This document shows, piece after piece, positions 35,983 to 44,250 of a stretch of DNA of 64,000 bases (positions are counted from its first letter, which is position 1; each line of letters starts with the position of its first letter). Source of the DNA: Pseudomonas sp. GOM7 (GTDB lineage Bacteria; Pseudomonadota; Gammaproteobacteria; Pseudomonadales; Pseudomonadaceae); assembly GCF_026723825.1 (NCBI RefSeq), contig NZ_CP113519.1, positions 4,216,001-4,280,000 of the forward strand, written 5' to 3'. Under the pieces are notes generated by a model. The model did no database searches, was not told the origin of the DNA, and worked only from the letters and a program-made list of their open reading frames with translations. The position numbers and the translations under genes are program-made.

Positions 35983-36208
35983 GCGGGCCTTGCTCGAGGT
36001 GTGCCTGGCTGCAGAACCACTGCTGATCCTGGCTCAGCGCCTCGCTCTGGGGGACGTGCACGCCACAATGAGCGCAGCGCACCATGGGCGCGGCGGCATC
36101 GGCCGGCGGCGCCTGCCGGCTAGGTTTGGGCGCGCTGATGTAACGGCGCCAGACCCAGACCGCCGCGCAGATGATGGCGATCCAGAACAACAGGCGAAAC
36201 AGTCCCAT
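35966..36208 (-). CDS. Small membrane-anchored zinc-ribbon-like protein (PP0621 type)
   Basis: An 80-residue protein with one N-terminal membrane segment (residues 4-20), a Pro/Ala linker, and a C-terminal CAHCGVHVPQSEA...WFCSQAH segment. The CxxC plus later C and H residues suggest a single metal site. It resembles the conserved small proteins called PP0621 family in Pseudomonas, with no known role. It overlaps the pilS start by 17 bp and is on the same strand, so it is probably the first gene of the pilSR transcript. Confidence 0.78.
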   Translation of the reverse strand: MGLFRLLFWIAIICAAVWVWRRYISAPKPSRQAPPADAAAPMVRCAHCGVHVPQSEALSQDQQWFCSQAHLEQGPHAGDR

Positions 36209-36338
36209 GGTGCATGCTTTCCTTTGGTCGAGGCTAGCAGTTTAGCCAAGCGCAGGCCGTCGGCACAGAGGCCAAATGGCAAGCCGTGCGCAGTTCGGCA
36301 AAGGCAGCGCGCCACTGGCGCTTCATCACGCCCATGAA

Positions 36339-36360
36339 AAAGGAGGCCGAAGCCTCCTTT
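36339..36360 (-). terminator. Terminator of bamD
   Basis: The 9-bp stem AAAGGAGGC/GCCTCCTTT with a 4-nt loop is followed by a T5 run on the - strand, 20 bp past the bamD stop. The 3' flank on the + strand is also T-rich for a short stretch. Confidence 0.75.
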
Positions 36361-36379
36361 GTCTGCGGTGATGCCTGAA

Positions 36380-37372
36380 TCAGTCGAACAGGCCGAAGGT
36401 CAGGTAGCTCCAGAAGGAACGCTTCTTCTCGGTCTGGCCGGTCTTGGCATCCTGCTGCAGCTCACGCGGAATCTGCTGCACAGCGTCTTCGTACTGACGG
36501 ATCACGTCCTGGCTGGCGCGGGTCTCGCCCGGCGGCAACGGCGCTTCGGAATCGAGCAACCCGAGGGTGGCCTTGGCCAGCCAGGAGTGCTCGTCGTCAC
36601 CCTCTTCCAGCGGTACGAACTGGCCGTCCTGCAGGCTGGGGTGATCCGGGTAGTTGAGCTTGAGGGTTTCCAGGCTGGTGGCAGCCAGGTCATCCAGGGA
36701 AAGGTGCTGGTAGGCCTCGGTCATGATCGCCAGGCCATCACCGACCGACGGCGTTTCCTGGAAGTTCTCCACCACGTAGCGACCACGGTTGGCAGCTGCT
36801 ACGTAGGCCTGTCGCTTGAGGTAATAGTGAGCGACATGCACTTCATAGGCCGCCAGCAGGTTACGCAGGTAGATCATGCGCTGCTTGGCGTCCGGCGCGT
36901 AGCGGCTAGTCGGGTAGCGGCTGGTGAGCTGGGCGAACTCGTTGAAAGAGTCGCGCGCCGCGCCCGGGTCACGCTTGGTCATGTCCAACGGCAGGAAGCG
37001 CGCCAGCAGGCCGCGATCCTGGTCGAACGAGGCCAGGCCCTTGAGGTAGTAGGCGTAGTCGACATTGGGGTGCTGCGGATGCAAGCGGATGAAACGCTCG
37101 GCCGAGGACTTGGTGGCCTCCGGCTCGACGTTCTTGTAGTAGGCGTAGATCAGCTCCAGTTGCGCCTGCTCGGCATAACGGCCGAAGGGGTAGCGCGACT
37201 CCAGCGCCTTGAGTTTGGCGATAGCCTGGGTATAGCTGCGGCTGTCCAGGTCGGCCTGGGCCTGCTGGTACAGCTCCGCCTCGCTGAGGTTTTCATCGAC
37301 CTCCGGCTGCTTGGAAGAGCAGGCGGCGGTAAGGGCGAGGATGGCGATCAGCAGCAGGTGTTTCACTTGCAT
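36380..37372 (-). CDS. bamD: Outer-membrane assembly lipoprotein BamD (ComL)
   Basis: The 330-residue lipoprotein is the essential TPR partner of BamA in outer-membrane protein insertion. The lipobox LTAAC gives an acylated Cys18. TPR-type helices follow (YTQAIAKLKALESRYPFGRYAEQAQLEL in part, and ERFIRLHPQHPNVDYAYYLKG in part). The C-terminal tail beyond about residue 245 is longer than in E. coli, as is common in Pseudomonas. It is divergent from rluD, the usual Pseudomonas arrangement, and has its own terminator. Confidence 0.93.
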   Translation of the reverse strand: MQVKHLLLIAILALTAACSSKQPEVDENLSEAELYQQAQADLDSRSYTQAIAKLKALESRYPFGRYAEQAQLELIYAYYKNVEPEATKSSAERFIRLHPQHPNVDYAYYLKGLASFDQDRGLLARFLPLDMTKRDPGAARDSFNEFAQLTSRYPTSRYAPDAKQRMIYLRNLLAAYEVHVAHYYLKRQAYVAAANRGRYVVENFQETPSVGDGLAIMTEAYQHLSLDDLAATSLETLKLNYPDHPSLQDGQFVPLEEGDDEHSWLAKATLGLLDSEAPLPPGETRASQDVIRQYEDAVQQIPRELQQDAKTGQTEKKRSFWSYLTFGLFD

Positions 37373-37388
37373 AGCGGCTTGCGTCCCT

Positions 37389-37418
37389 GTGACGGCTGCA
37401 GGGCCGTCCTGTTATGAT
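37389..37418 (+). promoter_or_regulatory. Probable sigma-70 promoter for rluD-pgeF
   Basis: TATGAT at 37413-37418 with GTGACG 18 bp upstream (37389-37394) lies in the 139-bp gap between the divergent bamD and rluD starts. Confidence 0.45.
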
Positions 37419-37511
37419 GAGCGCCCCCTGGAAACCCCTGGGGCAAAGACGCCGTATTTAACCACAAGCCTATCGCCGAAACCAAAGGCCGGGCGCCCGC
37501 CGTTGCCGAAG

Positions 37512-38486
37512 ATGACTTCCACGATCAAACAGCCCATCCAACTCCAGGCCGAAGTGCCCTTCGAACTGGGCGGCCAGCGCCTCGATCAGGTCGCCGCACA
37601 ACTGTTCGACGAGTTCTCCCGCTCGCGCCTCTCCTCCTGGATCAAGGACGGCCGCCTGACCGTCGACGGCGCCGTGGCGCGCCCACGCGACACCGTGCAT
37701 GCAGGCTCCAAGCTGGTGCTCGATGCCGAGCAGGAAGCCCAGGGTGAGTGGCTGGCGCAGGACATCGAGCTGAACATCGTCTATGAGGACGAACACCTGC
37801 TGGTGATCGACAAGCCGGCCGGCCTGGTAGTGCATCCGGCCGCCGGGCATGCCGACGGCACCCTGCTCAACGCCCTGCTGCATCACGTGCCGGACATCGT
37901 CAACGTGCCGCGCGCCGGCATCGTTCACCGCCTGGACAAGGACACCACCGGCCTGATGGTGGTGGCCAAGACCCTGCAGGCGCAGACCAACCTGGTCGAG
38001 CAGTTGCAGAAACGCAGCGTCAGCCGCATCTATGAATGCATCTGCATCGGCGTGATCACCGCCGGCGGCACCATCGACGCGCCCATCGGCCGTAGCTCCA
38101 GCCAGCGCCAACGCATGGCGGTGACCGATGGTGGCAAACCGGCGATCAGTCATTACCGCGTGCTGGAACGCTACCGTTCGCACACCCATGCACGGGTCAA
38201 GCTGGAAACCGGGCGTACCCACCAGATCCGCGTGCACATGAGCCATGTCGGCTATCCGTTGGTGGGCGACCCGGTGTACGCCGGGCGCTTCCGCATTCCC
38301 CCAGCAGCCAGTCAGAGCCTGGTGCAGAGCCTCAAGGAGTTTCCGCGCCAGGCCCTGCATGCACGCTTCCTCGAACTCGATCACCCGGCCACCGGCCAGC
38401 GCATGAAGTGGGAGTCACCGTTGCCGGACGACCTGGTCTGGCTGCTCACCCTGCTGCGTCAGGATCGCGAGGCCTTCGTCGGGTGA
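37512..38486 (+). CDS. rluD: 23S rRNA pseudouridine synthase RluD
   Basis: The 324-residue enzyme makes the pseudouridines in helix 69 of 23S rRNA. An N-terminal S4 domain (RLDQVAAQLF...SRLSSWIKDGRLTVDG region, residues 20-75) precedes the catalytic domain with HRLDKDTTGLMVVAK and catalytic D142. ATG at 37512 gives the normal length. The upstream in-frame extension to 37311 overlaps bamD and is not supported. The stop overlaps the next start in GTGA, so pgeF is translationally coupled. Confidence 0.93.
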   Translation: MTSTIKQPIQLQAEVPFELGGQRLDQVAAQLFDEFSRSRLSSWIKDGRLTVDGAVARPRDTVHAGSKLVLDAEQEAQGEWLAQDIELNIVYEDEHLLVIDKPAGLVVHPAAGHADGTLLNALLHHVPDIVNVPRAGIVHRLDKDTTGLMVVAKTLQAQTNLVEQLQKRSVSRIYECICIGVITAGGTIDAPIGRSSSQRQRMAVTDGGKPAISHYRVLERYRSHTHARVKLETGRTHQIRVHMSHVGYPLVGDPVYAGRFRIPPAASQSLVQSLKEFPRQALHARFLELDHPATGQRMKWESPLPDDLVWLLTLLRQDREAFVG

Positions 38487-39214
38487 GCGCCCACGACTGG
38501 CTGCTACCCGACTGGCCCGCGCCGGCCAATGTGCGCGCCTGCGTGACAACGCGCAGCGGCGGGGTCAGTGCGGCGCCGTTCGACAGTTTCAACCTCGGTG
38601 ACCATGTCGACGACGACCCGGCTGCCGTCGCCGCCAATCGCGTGCATCTGGTCGACACCCTCGGCTGCCAGCCGGCCTGGCTGCGTCAGGTGCATGGCAT
38701 CCTGGTGGCCGAGGCCGATCCCGCCACAGTGATCGAAGCCGACGGCAACTGGACAACCACGCCCGGTATCGCCTGCACGGCGATGACTGCCGACTGTCTG
38801 CCAGCCCTGTTCTGCGACCGCGCCGGCAGCCGTGTGGCAGCGGCCCATGCCGGCTGGCGCGGGCTGGCCGGGGGCGTGCTGGAAGCCACCGTGCAGGCGC
38901 TGAACGTTGCGCCGCAGGAACTGCTGGTCTGGCTCGGCCCGGCCATCGGCCCGGCTGCTTTCGAGGTGGGTGGCGAGGTGCGCGAAGCCTTCCTGCGCCA
39001 GCATGCCGAGGCCGAGCAGGCGTTCGTGCCAGGAGCGGTCGCAGGCAAGTTCATGGCCAATATCTACCAGTTGGCACGCATCCGCCTGGCGTCTATCGGC
39101 GTCACGGCCGTCAGCGGTGGCGGGCTGTGCACCTATCACGACCCGCGCTTCTATTCCTACCGCCGCAGCGCCCGCACCGGGCGCTTCGCCTCGCTGGTCT
39201 GGCTGCAGCCCTGA
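38483..39214 (+). CDS. pgeF: Peptidoglycan editing factor PgeF (YfiH, laccase-domain)
   Basis: A 243-residue protein of the multicopper-oxidase-like YfiH family, shown in E. coli to remove wrongly placed L-Ser from muropeptides. The metal-site residues appear in TADCLPALFC and AAAHAGWRGLAGG, with a further HDPRFYSYRR block at the C-terminus. The start is GTG at 38483, overlapping the rluD stop by 4 bp. The pair rluD-pgeF next to bamD is conserved across gammaproteobacteria. Older labels are polyphenol oxidase or laccase. Confidence 0.9.
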   Translation: MSAHDWLLPDWPAPANVRACVTTRSGGVSAAPFDSFNLGDHVDDDPAAVAANRVHLVDTLGCQPAWLRQVHGILVAEADPATVIEADGNWTTTPGIACTAMTADCLPALFCDRAGSRVAAAHAGWRGLAGGVLEATVQALNVAPQELLVWLGPAIGPAAFEVGGEVREAFLRQHAEAEQAFVPGAVAGKFMANIYQLARIRLASIGVTAVSGGGLCTYHDPRFYSYRRSARTGRFASLVWLQP

Positions 39215-39231
39215 GCCCTGGGGCTCAGGGC
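39208..39231 (+). terminator. Hairpin at the end of pgeF
   Basis: A perfect 10-bp stem (GCCCTGAGCC, 39208-39217; GGCTCAGGGC, 39222-39231) with a 4-nt loop covers the pgeF stop codon. No T-run follows. Confidence 0.55.
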
Positions 39232-39363
39232 CCACGATACGCCTCACATGCACTGAGCCTTAATCACTCCCATCAATAGTGCTGTGCCAAGCGCAGCGAC
39301 TGACCTTATTCTCGCCGGCATCCAGCACATCCGATCCGCGCAGCCAGACCAGTAAGAGGAAAG

Positions 39364-40476
39364 ATGATGAGCGCCCCCGTACAAGCCCTGTTCACCCCCT
39401 TTCAGCTCGGTAAGCTGGAACTGCCGACCCGTGTGGTCATGGCACCGATGACCCGCTCCTTCTCGCCCGGTGGCGTGCCCAATGCCAAGGTCGTCGAGTA
39501 CTACCGTCGCCGCGCTGCTGCGGGTGTGGGCCTGATCGTCACCGAGGGCACCACCGTCGACCACAAGGCCGCCAACGGTTACCCGAACGTGCCGCGCTTC
39601 TACGGCGAGGATGCCCTGGCCGGCTGGAAGCAGGTGGTCGAGGCGGTGCACGCCGAAGGCGGCAAGATCGTCCCGCAACTCTGGCACGTCGGTAACGTAC
39701 GCCGCCTGGGCACCGAACCCGATGCCAGCGTGCCCGGCTATGGTCCCATGGAAAAGCTCAAGGACGGCCAGGTGGTGGTGCACGGCATGACCCAGGCCGA
39801 CATCGACGAAGTGATCGCCGCCTTCGCCAAGGCCGCGCGCGATGCCCAGGCCATCGGCATGGACGGCGTGGAGATTCACGGTGCCCACGGCTACCTGATC
39901 GACCAGTTCTTCTGGGAAGGCAGCAACCAGCGCACCGACCAGTACGGTGGTGACCTGGCTGCACGTTCGCGTTTCGCCATCGAACTGATCCAGGCCGTGC
40001 GTGCGGCGGTCGGCCCGGACTTTCCGATCATCCTGCGTTACTCGCAGTGGAAGCAGCAGGACTACAGCGCGCGCCTGGTGCAGACCCCACAAGAGCTGGA
40101 AGCCTTCCTCAAGCCGCTGTCCGAGGCCGGCGTGGACATCTTCCACTGCTCGACCCGGCGCTTCTGGGAGCCGGAGTTCGAGGGCAGCGACCTCAATCTG
40201 GCCGGCTGGACGCGCAAGCTCACCGGCAAGCCGACCATTACCGTCGGCAGTGTCGGCCTGGATGGCGAGTTCCTGCAGTTCATGGTCAAGACCGACAAGG
40301 TGGCCGAACCGGCCAGCCTGGAAAACCTGCTGGAGCGCCTGAACAAGCAGGAATTCGACCTGGTGGCCGTGGGCCGTGCCCTGCTGGTGGATCCGGACTG
40401 GGCACTGAAAGTGCGTGAAGGTCGCGAGCAGGACATTCAGCCCTTCAGCCGCGAAGCCCTGAATACCCTGGTGTAA
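39364..40476 (+). CDS. Old yellow enzyme family NADH:flavin oxidoreductase
   Basis: A 370-residue FMN-dependent TIM-barrel ene-reductase. The family block GVEIHGAHGYLIDQFFWEG places the substrate-anion-binding pair at H172 and H175, followed by NQRTDQYGG. The N-terminal MAPMTRS motif is also present. The C-terminal FMN-phosphate region is DLVAVGRALLVDPDW. It reduces activated C=C bonds, but the physiological substrate is unknown. The start could be the first or second of two adjacent Met codons (39364 or 39367), after GAGGAAAG. It stands alone between pgeF and thiO. Confidence 0.9.
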   Translation: MMSAPVQALFTPFQLGKLELPTRVVMAPMTRSFSPGGVPNAKVVEYYRRRAAAGVGLIVTEGTTVDHKAANGYPNVPRFYGEDALAGWKQVVEAVHAEGGKIVPQLWHVGNVRRLGTEPDASVPGYGPMEKLKDGQVVVHGMTQADIDEVIAAFAKAARDAQAIGMDGVEIHGAHGYLIDQFFWEGSNQRTDQYGGDLAARSRFAIELIQAVRAAVGPDFPIILRYSQWKQQDYSARLVQTPQELEAFLKPLSEAGVDIFHCSTRRFWEPEFEGSDLNLAGWTRKLTGKPTITVGSVGLDGEFLQFMVKTDKVAEPASLENLLERLNKQEFDLVAVGRALLVDPDWALKVREGREQDIQPFSREALNTLV

Positions 40477-40480
40477 AAGC

Positions 40481-40520
40481 AAAGAACGCCGCGCCCATGC
40501 GCATGGGCACGGCGTTCTTT
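40481..40520. terminator. Strong bidirectional terminator
   Basis: AAAGAACGCCG (40481-40491) pairs with CGGCGTTCTTT (40510-40520), and an inner GCCCATGCGCATGGGC extends the stem. It separates the convergent old yellow enzyme gene and thiO, with A/T tracts on both sides. Confidence 0.85.
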
Positions 40521-40526
40521 CATGCG

Positions 40527-41624
40527 TCAGGCCAGGCGGCCATCGACTGCATAAGGACGCGGATCGATGATCGGCCTGTTGCCCAGCATCAGATCGGTCA
40601 GCAGTCGACAGGACGCCGGCGCCAGCACCAGTCCGTTGCGGAAATGCCCGCAGTTGAGCCACAGTCCCGGGTGCGACACCAACTCGCCAATGAAGGGAAC
40701 CCCGGCTGGCGAGCCGGGCCGTAGCCCCGCCCAATGCCCGACCACCTCGGCATCCGCCAGCGCCGGCAACAACCCTTCGGCGGAAGCCTTGAGGCTTGCC
40801 AACGCGCTATCGGTCGGGGTCTTGTCGAAGCCTTCATATTCCAGAGTGCTGCCCACCAACACATGACCATCGCGCCGTGGGATGGCGTAGCGCCCCTTGG
40901 CCAGTACCATGCTCGGCAGGAAATCCTCGGCGCATTTGTAAAGAATCATCTGTCCCTTCACCGGCTCGACCGGCAGCGCCAGGCCCAGCGTCTTGAGCAG
41001 CTCGCCGCTCCAGGCCCCGGCAGCCAGCACCACACGCTCGGCGCGCATATCACCGCTGTCGGTGAGCACTCCGCATACACGCCCCCACTCCTGGATGAAG
41101 CCACGCACCGGGCAGTGTTCATGCACCTGCACGTTGGGCAAGGCCGCCAACGCCGCGCGCAGTGCCCTGACCAGACGCGGGTTGCGCACATTGGCCACGC
41201 CCGGCATATGAATGGCGCGCTCAAATCCAGGGCCCAGCACCGGCACCTGCCGATACACCTGCGCCATCGCCACAGAATCCAACGCCCTCCCCTGCTGCCG
41301 CGCCCAGGCCAACGCCTCGGCCTCGTCGTCCAGATCGAGCCAATACAGGCCCGTGACATGCACCTGCGGATCGATGCCCGTCATGGCCAGCAACTCATCG
41401 GCCAGATGCGGGTAGAAATCCTGCGACCAATGCGCCAACGCCGTTACCGGCGCGCTGTAGCGCCAAGGATAGAGCGGCGAAACGATCCCGCCACCAGCCC
41501 AGGAGGACTCACGGCCGATTTCGCCGGCTTCGAGCACGGTCACTGACACACCCTGGCGCGCCAGGATCACGGCAGACAGCAGACCGATGGCACCTGCGCC
41601 GACCAAAATCACATCTCTAAGCAA
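40527..41624 (-). CDS. thiO: Glycine oxidase ThiO
   Basis: The 365-residue FAD enzyme oxidises glycine to iminoglycine for the thiazole ring of thiamine. The N-terminal FAD motif is VGAGAIGLLSA, followed by GRESSWAGGGIVSPLYPW, a block typical of ThiO. The C-terminal half has GHWAGLRPGSPAG and the GHFRNGLVLAP FAD-contact motif. In P. aeruginosa it is also next to fimT. It is transcribed away from the pilin operon, with a 97-bp divergent intergenic region. Confidence 0.92.
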   Translation of the reverse strand: MLRDVILVGAGAIGLLSAVILARQGVSVTVLEAGEIGRESSWAGGGIVSPLYPWRYSAPVTALAHWSQDFYPHLADELLAMTGIDPQVHVTGLYWLDLDDEAEALAWARQQGRALDSVAMAQVYRQVPVLGPGFERAIHMPGVANVRNPRLVRALRAALAALPNVQVHEHCPVRGFIQEWGRVCGVLTDSGDMRAERVVLAAGAWSGELLKTLGLALPVEPVKGQMILYKCAEDFLPSMVLAKGRYAIPRRDGHVLVGSTLEYEGFDKTPTDSALASLKASAEGLLPALADAEVVGHWAGLRPGSPAGVPFIGELVSHPGLWLNCGHFRNGLVLAPASCRLLTDLMLGNRPIIDPRPYAVDGRLA

Positions 41625-41643
41625 CGCCTACCCCCGAAAAAAA

Positions 41644-41671
41644 TTGACAGCACCCGGCCAGGGTGTAAAAC
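41644..41671 (+). promoter_or_regulatory. Probable sigma-70 promoter of the fimT-pilE operon
   Basis: A perfect TTGACA (41644-41649), a 16-bp spacer and TAAAAC (41666-41671) stand 50 bp before the fimT ATG, in the gap between divergent thiO and fimT. Confidence 0.6.
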
Positions 41672-41721
41672 AAAAGAGCGGTCAGGAAGACCGTGGATCA
41701 TACGCGCAGAGGAAGCCACCC

Positions 41722-42234
41722 ATGAAAATGCATTTGCAGAACGCCCTTAGCCTGCACGAGTTACTGGTCACCATTTCGATCCTAGGCATTCTGATCAGCC
41801 TGGTTCCACCTTCTTACAGTTATTTCATCGAACACAATCGGGCTCACAGCATTCGCAATGAATTGGTCGCCTTCGTCAACCTTACGCGCATGAAAGCCAT
41901 CACCGAGCGACAGGCACACATGCTCTGTGGCTCCAGTGATGGGCAGACCTGCGATGGAGATTGGCAACATCATTGGCTTGTGATCCGCCTGAGAGATGAC
42001 CAACTGCTCAAACGCTTCACTCTGGATCATCAATACAATCTCTGCTGGCGTGGCTTTGGTGGCGAAAACGTCACTTTCAGAGCCAACGGCATGACCAGCG
42101 CCAGCAATGGTCGCTTCACCTTTTGCAACCACGATACCCAGTGGCAACTGGTGATCAATCGGCAAGGCCGGCTGAAAATCGAGGATGTCGCACCTGATTC
42201 AGGTTGCTGTCAGACCGATCATACCGATAGCTGA
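41722..42234 (+). CDS. fimT: Pseudopilin FimT (GspH/FimT family)
   Basis: A 170-residue minor pilin-like protein, first in the minor pilin operon. FimT proteins have been linked to DNA binding in natural transformation. The type III signal is atypical: NALSLHELLVTI, with Ala at -1 where Gly is expected and Leu at +1, while Glu+5 is kept. The hydrophobic helix follows at residues 13-32. The C-terminal GspH domain has four Cys residues beyond the N-terminal half. ATG at 41722 gives a 7- to 8-residue leader. Base use is more A/T-rich than in the flanking genes. Confidence 0.85.
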   Translation: MKMHLQNALSLHELLVTISILGILISLVPPSYSYFIEHNRAHSIRNELVAFVNLTRMKAITERQAHMLCGSSDGQTCDGDWQHHWLVIRLRDDQLLKRFTLDHQYNLCWRGFGGENVTFRANGMTSASNGRFTFCNHDTQWQLVINRQGRLKIEDVAPDSGCCQTDHTDS

Positions 42235-42314
42235 ACCAGTCATCTCGATAGAGCGGACATGTGCAACTGAGAGCGGCAGTATTTCGCTGCCCTTACCTAA
42301 CCAGAAGCCATGCC

Positions 42315-42869
42315 ATGCCTATCTTCCTGGCGAATCCGTGCAAGCGGTTCACATGCCGACCTCTACTCCAGAGAGGATTCACCCTGGTCGAACTCATGAT
42401 CATCGTGACCCTGATCGGTGTCTTCGCGATGATCGCAGTACCCAGCTTCACCCAATTCATTGCCAACAACCGCACACAGTCGGTCAACAATGAAATGCTC
42501 GCCCTGCTGCAATTTGCTCGCAGCGAGGCGGTTGCACGACGCACGCTGGTCAAGGCTTGCCAAGAGGATGGGCAATGGAGCGTAAAGACCGATTGCACGG
42601 ATGACGAAGCACTCAGAAGCATGAGCGTACCTGCTGACACCACCATCAGTGCCAGCACGAGCGAGCTGACCTTTCGTTACAACGGCAGCGGCACAGAGGC
42701 CAGCCTGATCACCTGCAAAGGTAACGATGCCGTCAATGGTTACACCATCGAAGTCAGATCGAGCGGGGGCATACGCACCTGGCCCCGTGGCAAGAACGGC
42801 CCTCAGGCCAGCAATAGCATGAGTAGCTGCACTCAACCGGAGCCAGAGGAATCCAACGATGATACGTAG
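42315..42869 (+). CDS. fimU: Minor pilin FimU
   Basis: A 184-residue minor pilin that forms part of the pilus-tip priming complex. The prepilin site is QRG|FTLVELMIIV, with Glu+5, followed by the usual hydrophobic helix. The leader from ATG 42315 is about 21 residues, longer than typical. A GTG at 42261 would make it longer still, and no closer start exists in frame. The C-terminal GspH domain contains several Cys. It lies 80 bp after fimT and overlaps pilV by 11 bp. Confidence 0.87.
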   Translation: MPIFLANPCKRFTCRPLLQRGFTLVELMIIVTLIGVFAMIAVPSFTQFIANNRTQSVNNEMLALLQFARSEAVARRTLVKACQEDGQWSVKTDCTDDEALRSMSVPADTTISASTSELTFRYNGSGTEASLITCKGNDAVNGYTIEVRSSGGIRTWPRGKNGPQASNSMSSCTQPEPEESNDDT

Positions 42870-43377
42870 AGCTGAACGTGGCTTTAGCATGATCGAGGTT
42901 CTGGTGACGCTGCTGCTCATCAGTGTCGGCGTTCTCGGTATGGTCGCCCTGCAAACACGCACCATCCAGTACACGCAGGACTCGGCTCAACGTAACGTCG
43001 CCATCATGCTCGCCAATGATCTGGTTGAAATGATGCGAGCGATGCCAGGGTCCTCTGACTTCTACAAGGACGCAGTAAAGGACTTCCCCGATAAACCCGA
43101 CACTTGCACACCGCTGCCCAGTAACGCTTCCGGACAACTCGGCTGCTGGGCAGACAAGGTTGCCAAGACGCTTCCGGTGGGGGCACTCAGCGAAGAAGGT
43201 GAGAGTTTGCTGGAAAGCGACTTTCACATCTGCCGCACGAGCGTGGCCGGCACCTGCGATAACAGTGGCAGTACCGTTGAAATCCAGATCGCCTGGCACG
43301 CCAAATCAGGCGAGTGCATAAACGCCGATGGTACAAGCTCGGCGGTCTGCTACTACCGCCTGCGGACTCAGATATAA
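42859..43377 (+). CDS. pilV: Minor pilin PilV
   Basis: A 172-residue minor pilin. The cleavage site ERG|FSMIEVLVTLLLISVGVLG has Gly-1, Phe+1 and Glu+5, and the SVGVLGM(V)ALQ block is typical of PilV/GspI. It joins FimU, PilW, PilX and PilE in priming pilus assembly and carrying PilY1 to the tip. Three or more Cys in the C-terminal half suggest disulfides. The start overlaps the end of fimU. Confidence 0.9.
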   Translation: MIRRAERGFSMIEVLVTLLLISVGVLGMVALQTRTIQYTQDSAQRNVAIMLANDLVEMMRAMPGSSDFYKDAVKDFPDKPDTCTPLPSNASGQLGCWADKVAKTLPVGALSEEGESLLESDFHICRTSVAGTCDNSGSTVEIQIAWHAKSGECINADGTSSAVCYYRLRTQI

Positions 43378-43386
43378 GGTGCCGAG

Positions 43387-44250
43387 ATGAATCAGCAACG
43401 CACACAAGCAGGCTTGTCGCTGGTCGAGCTCATGGTCGCGCTCGCGATCAGCAGCTTCCTCATTCTGGGCGTCACCCAGATTTATATCGATAACAAGCGC
43501 AGCTACTCCTTCCAACAGAATCAGGCGGAAAACTTGGAAACTGGCCGCTATGCGTTGTTGATGCTGCAACAGGAACTGACCAAGGCCGGCTATCGTCGCC
43601 GACCAGACGAGCAACCTGCATTCGCATTTCCGGCTGCAGGTAACTTGGCCGGCTGCGGCGCTTTCCCTGCCGGGGAAACCGTCAAACGAACCGCACTGGA
43701 CTCGGTTTGCATCCGCTACCAACCCAAGGATCATCTTGAGCGCAACTGCCTTGGTGAACGCCCGGTAACAGTCGCTGCATTGGAAACAGGCCCTTACCGG
43801 AATGCAGATGAAATCATCATCGAGCGGCTGTTCTTCGAGAAAGACACCGGCAACCTTTCAGGCGCACTCAAATGCACTAGGGTTCATACCAATCTTGCAG
43901 GCACTACTCTCAGCGGCCGTGAGGCTCAGACTGGCGAACTTGTTTCCGGGATTGTCGACCTGCGCTACGAATTCGGCGTGGGTAATGCTGCAGATCCGCG
44001 CAGCATCAGCCAGTACACCACAGGAGCAACGACGAGTCCCATCCTGGCAGTCCGCTACACCGCTCTATTACGCAGTGCTGGGGTGAACCTCAGAGAATCG
44101 GTTGCCGTGGGCGATGCCCTCGGAAATTGGCAAGCACTGACCGGCCTGGCGAACAGCGACAGCCTGGTGGCGGCATTGAAAGCAGATGACAAAGGCCAGC
44201 TTTATCAAGTGTCACAAAGCACTGTGATGTTGAGGAACCTAATGCCATGA
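43387..44250 (+). CDS. pilW: Minor pilin PilW
   Basis: A 287-residue minor pilin of the PilW/GspJ type. The cleavage site QAG|LSLVELMVALAISSF has Gly-1 and Glu+5. The size and the long C-terminal beta domain fit PilW. It overlaps pilX by 4 bp (ATGA). It sits in the order fimU-pilV-pilW-pilX-pilY1-pilE known from P. aeruginosa. Confidence 0.9.
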   Translation: MNQQRTQAGLSLVELMVALAISSFLILGVTQIYIDNKRSYSFQQNQAENLETGRYALLMLQQELTKAGYRRRPDEQPAFAFPAAGNLAGCGAFPAGETVKRTALDSVCIRYQPKDHLERNCLGERPVTVAALETGPYRNADEIIIERLFFEKDTGNLSGALKCTRVHTNLAGTTLSGREAQTGELVSGIVDLRYEFGVGNAADPRSISQYTTGATTSPILAVRYTALLRSAGVNLRESVAVGDALGNWQALTGLANSDSLVAALKADDKGQLYQVSQSTVMLRNLMP

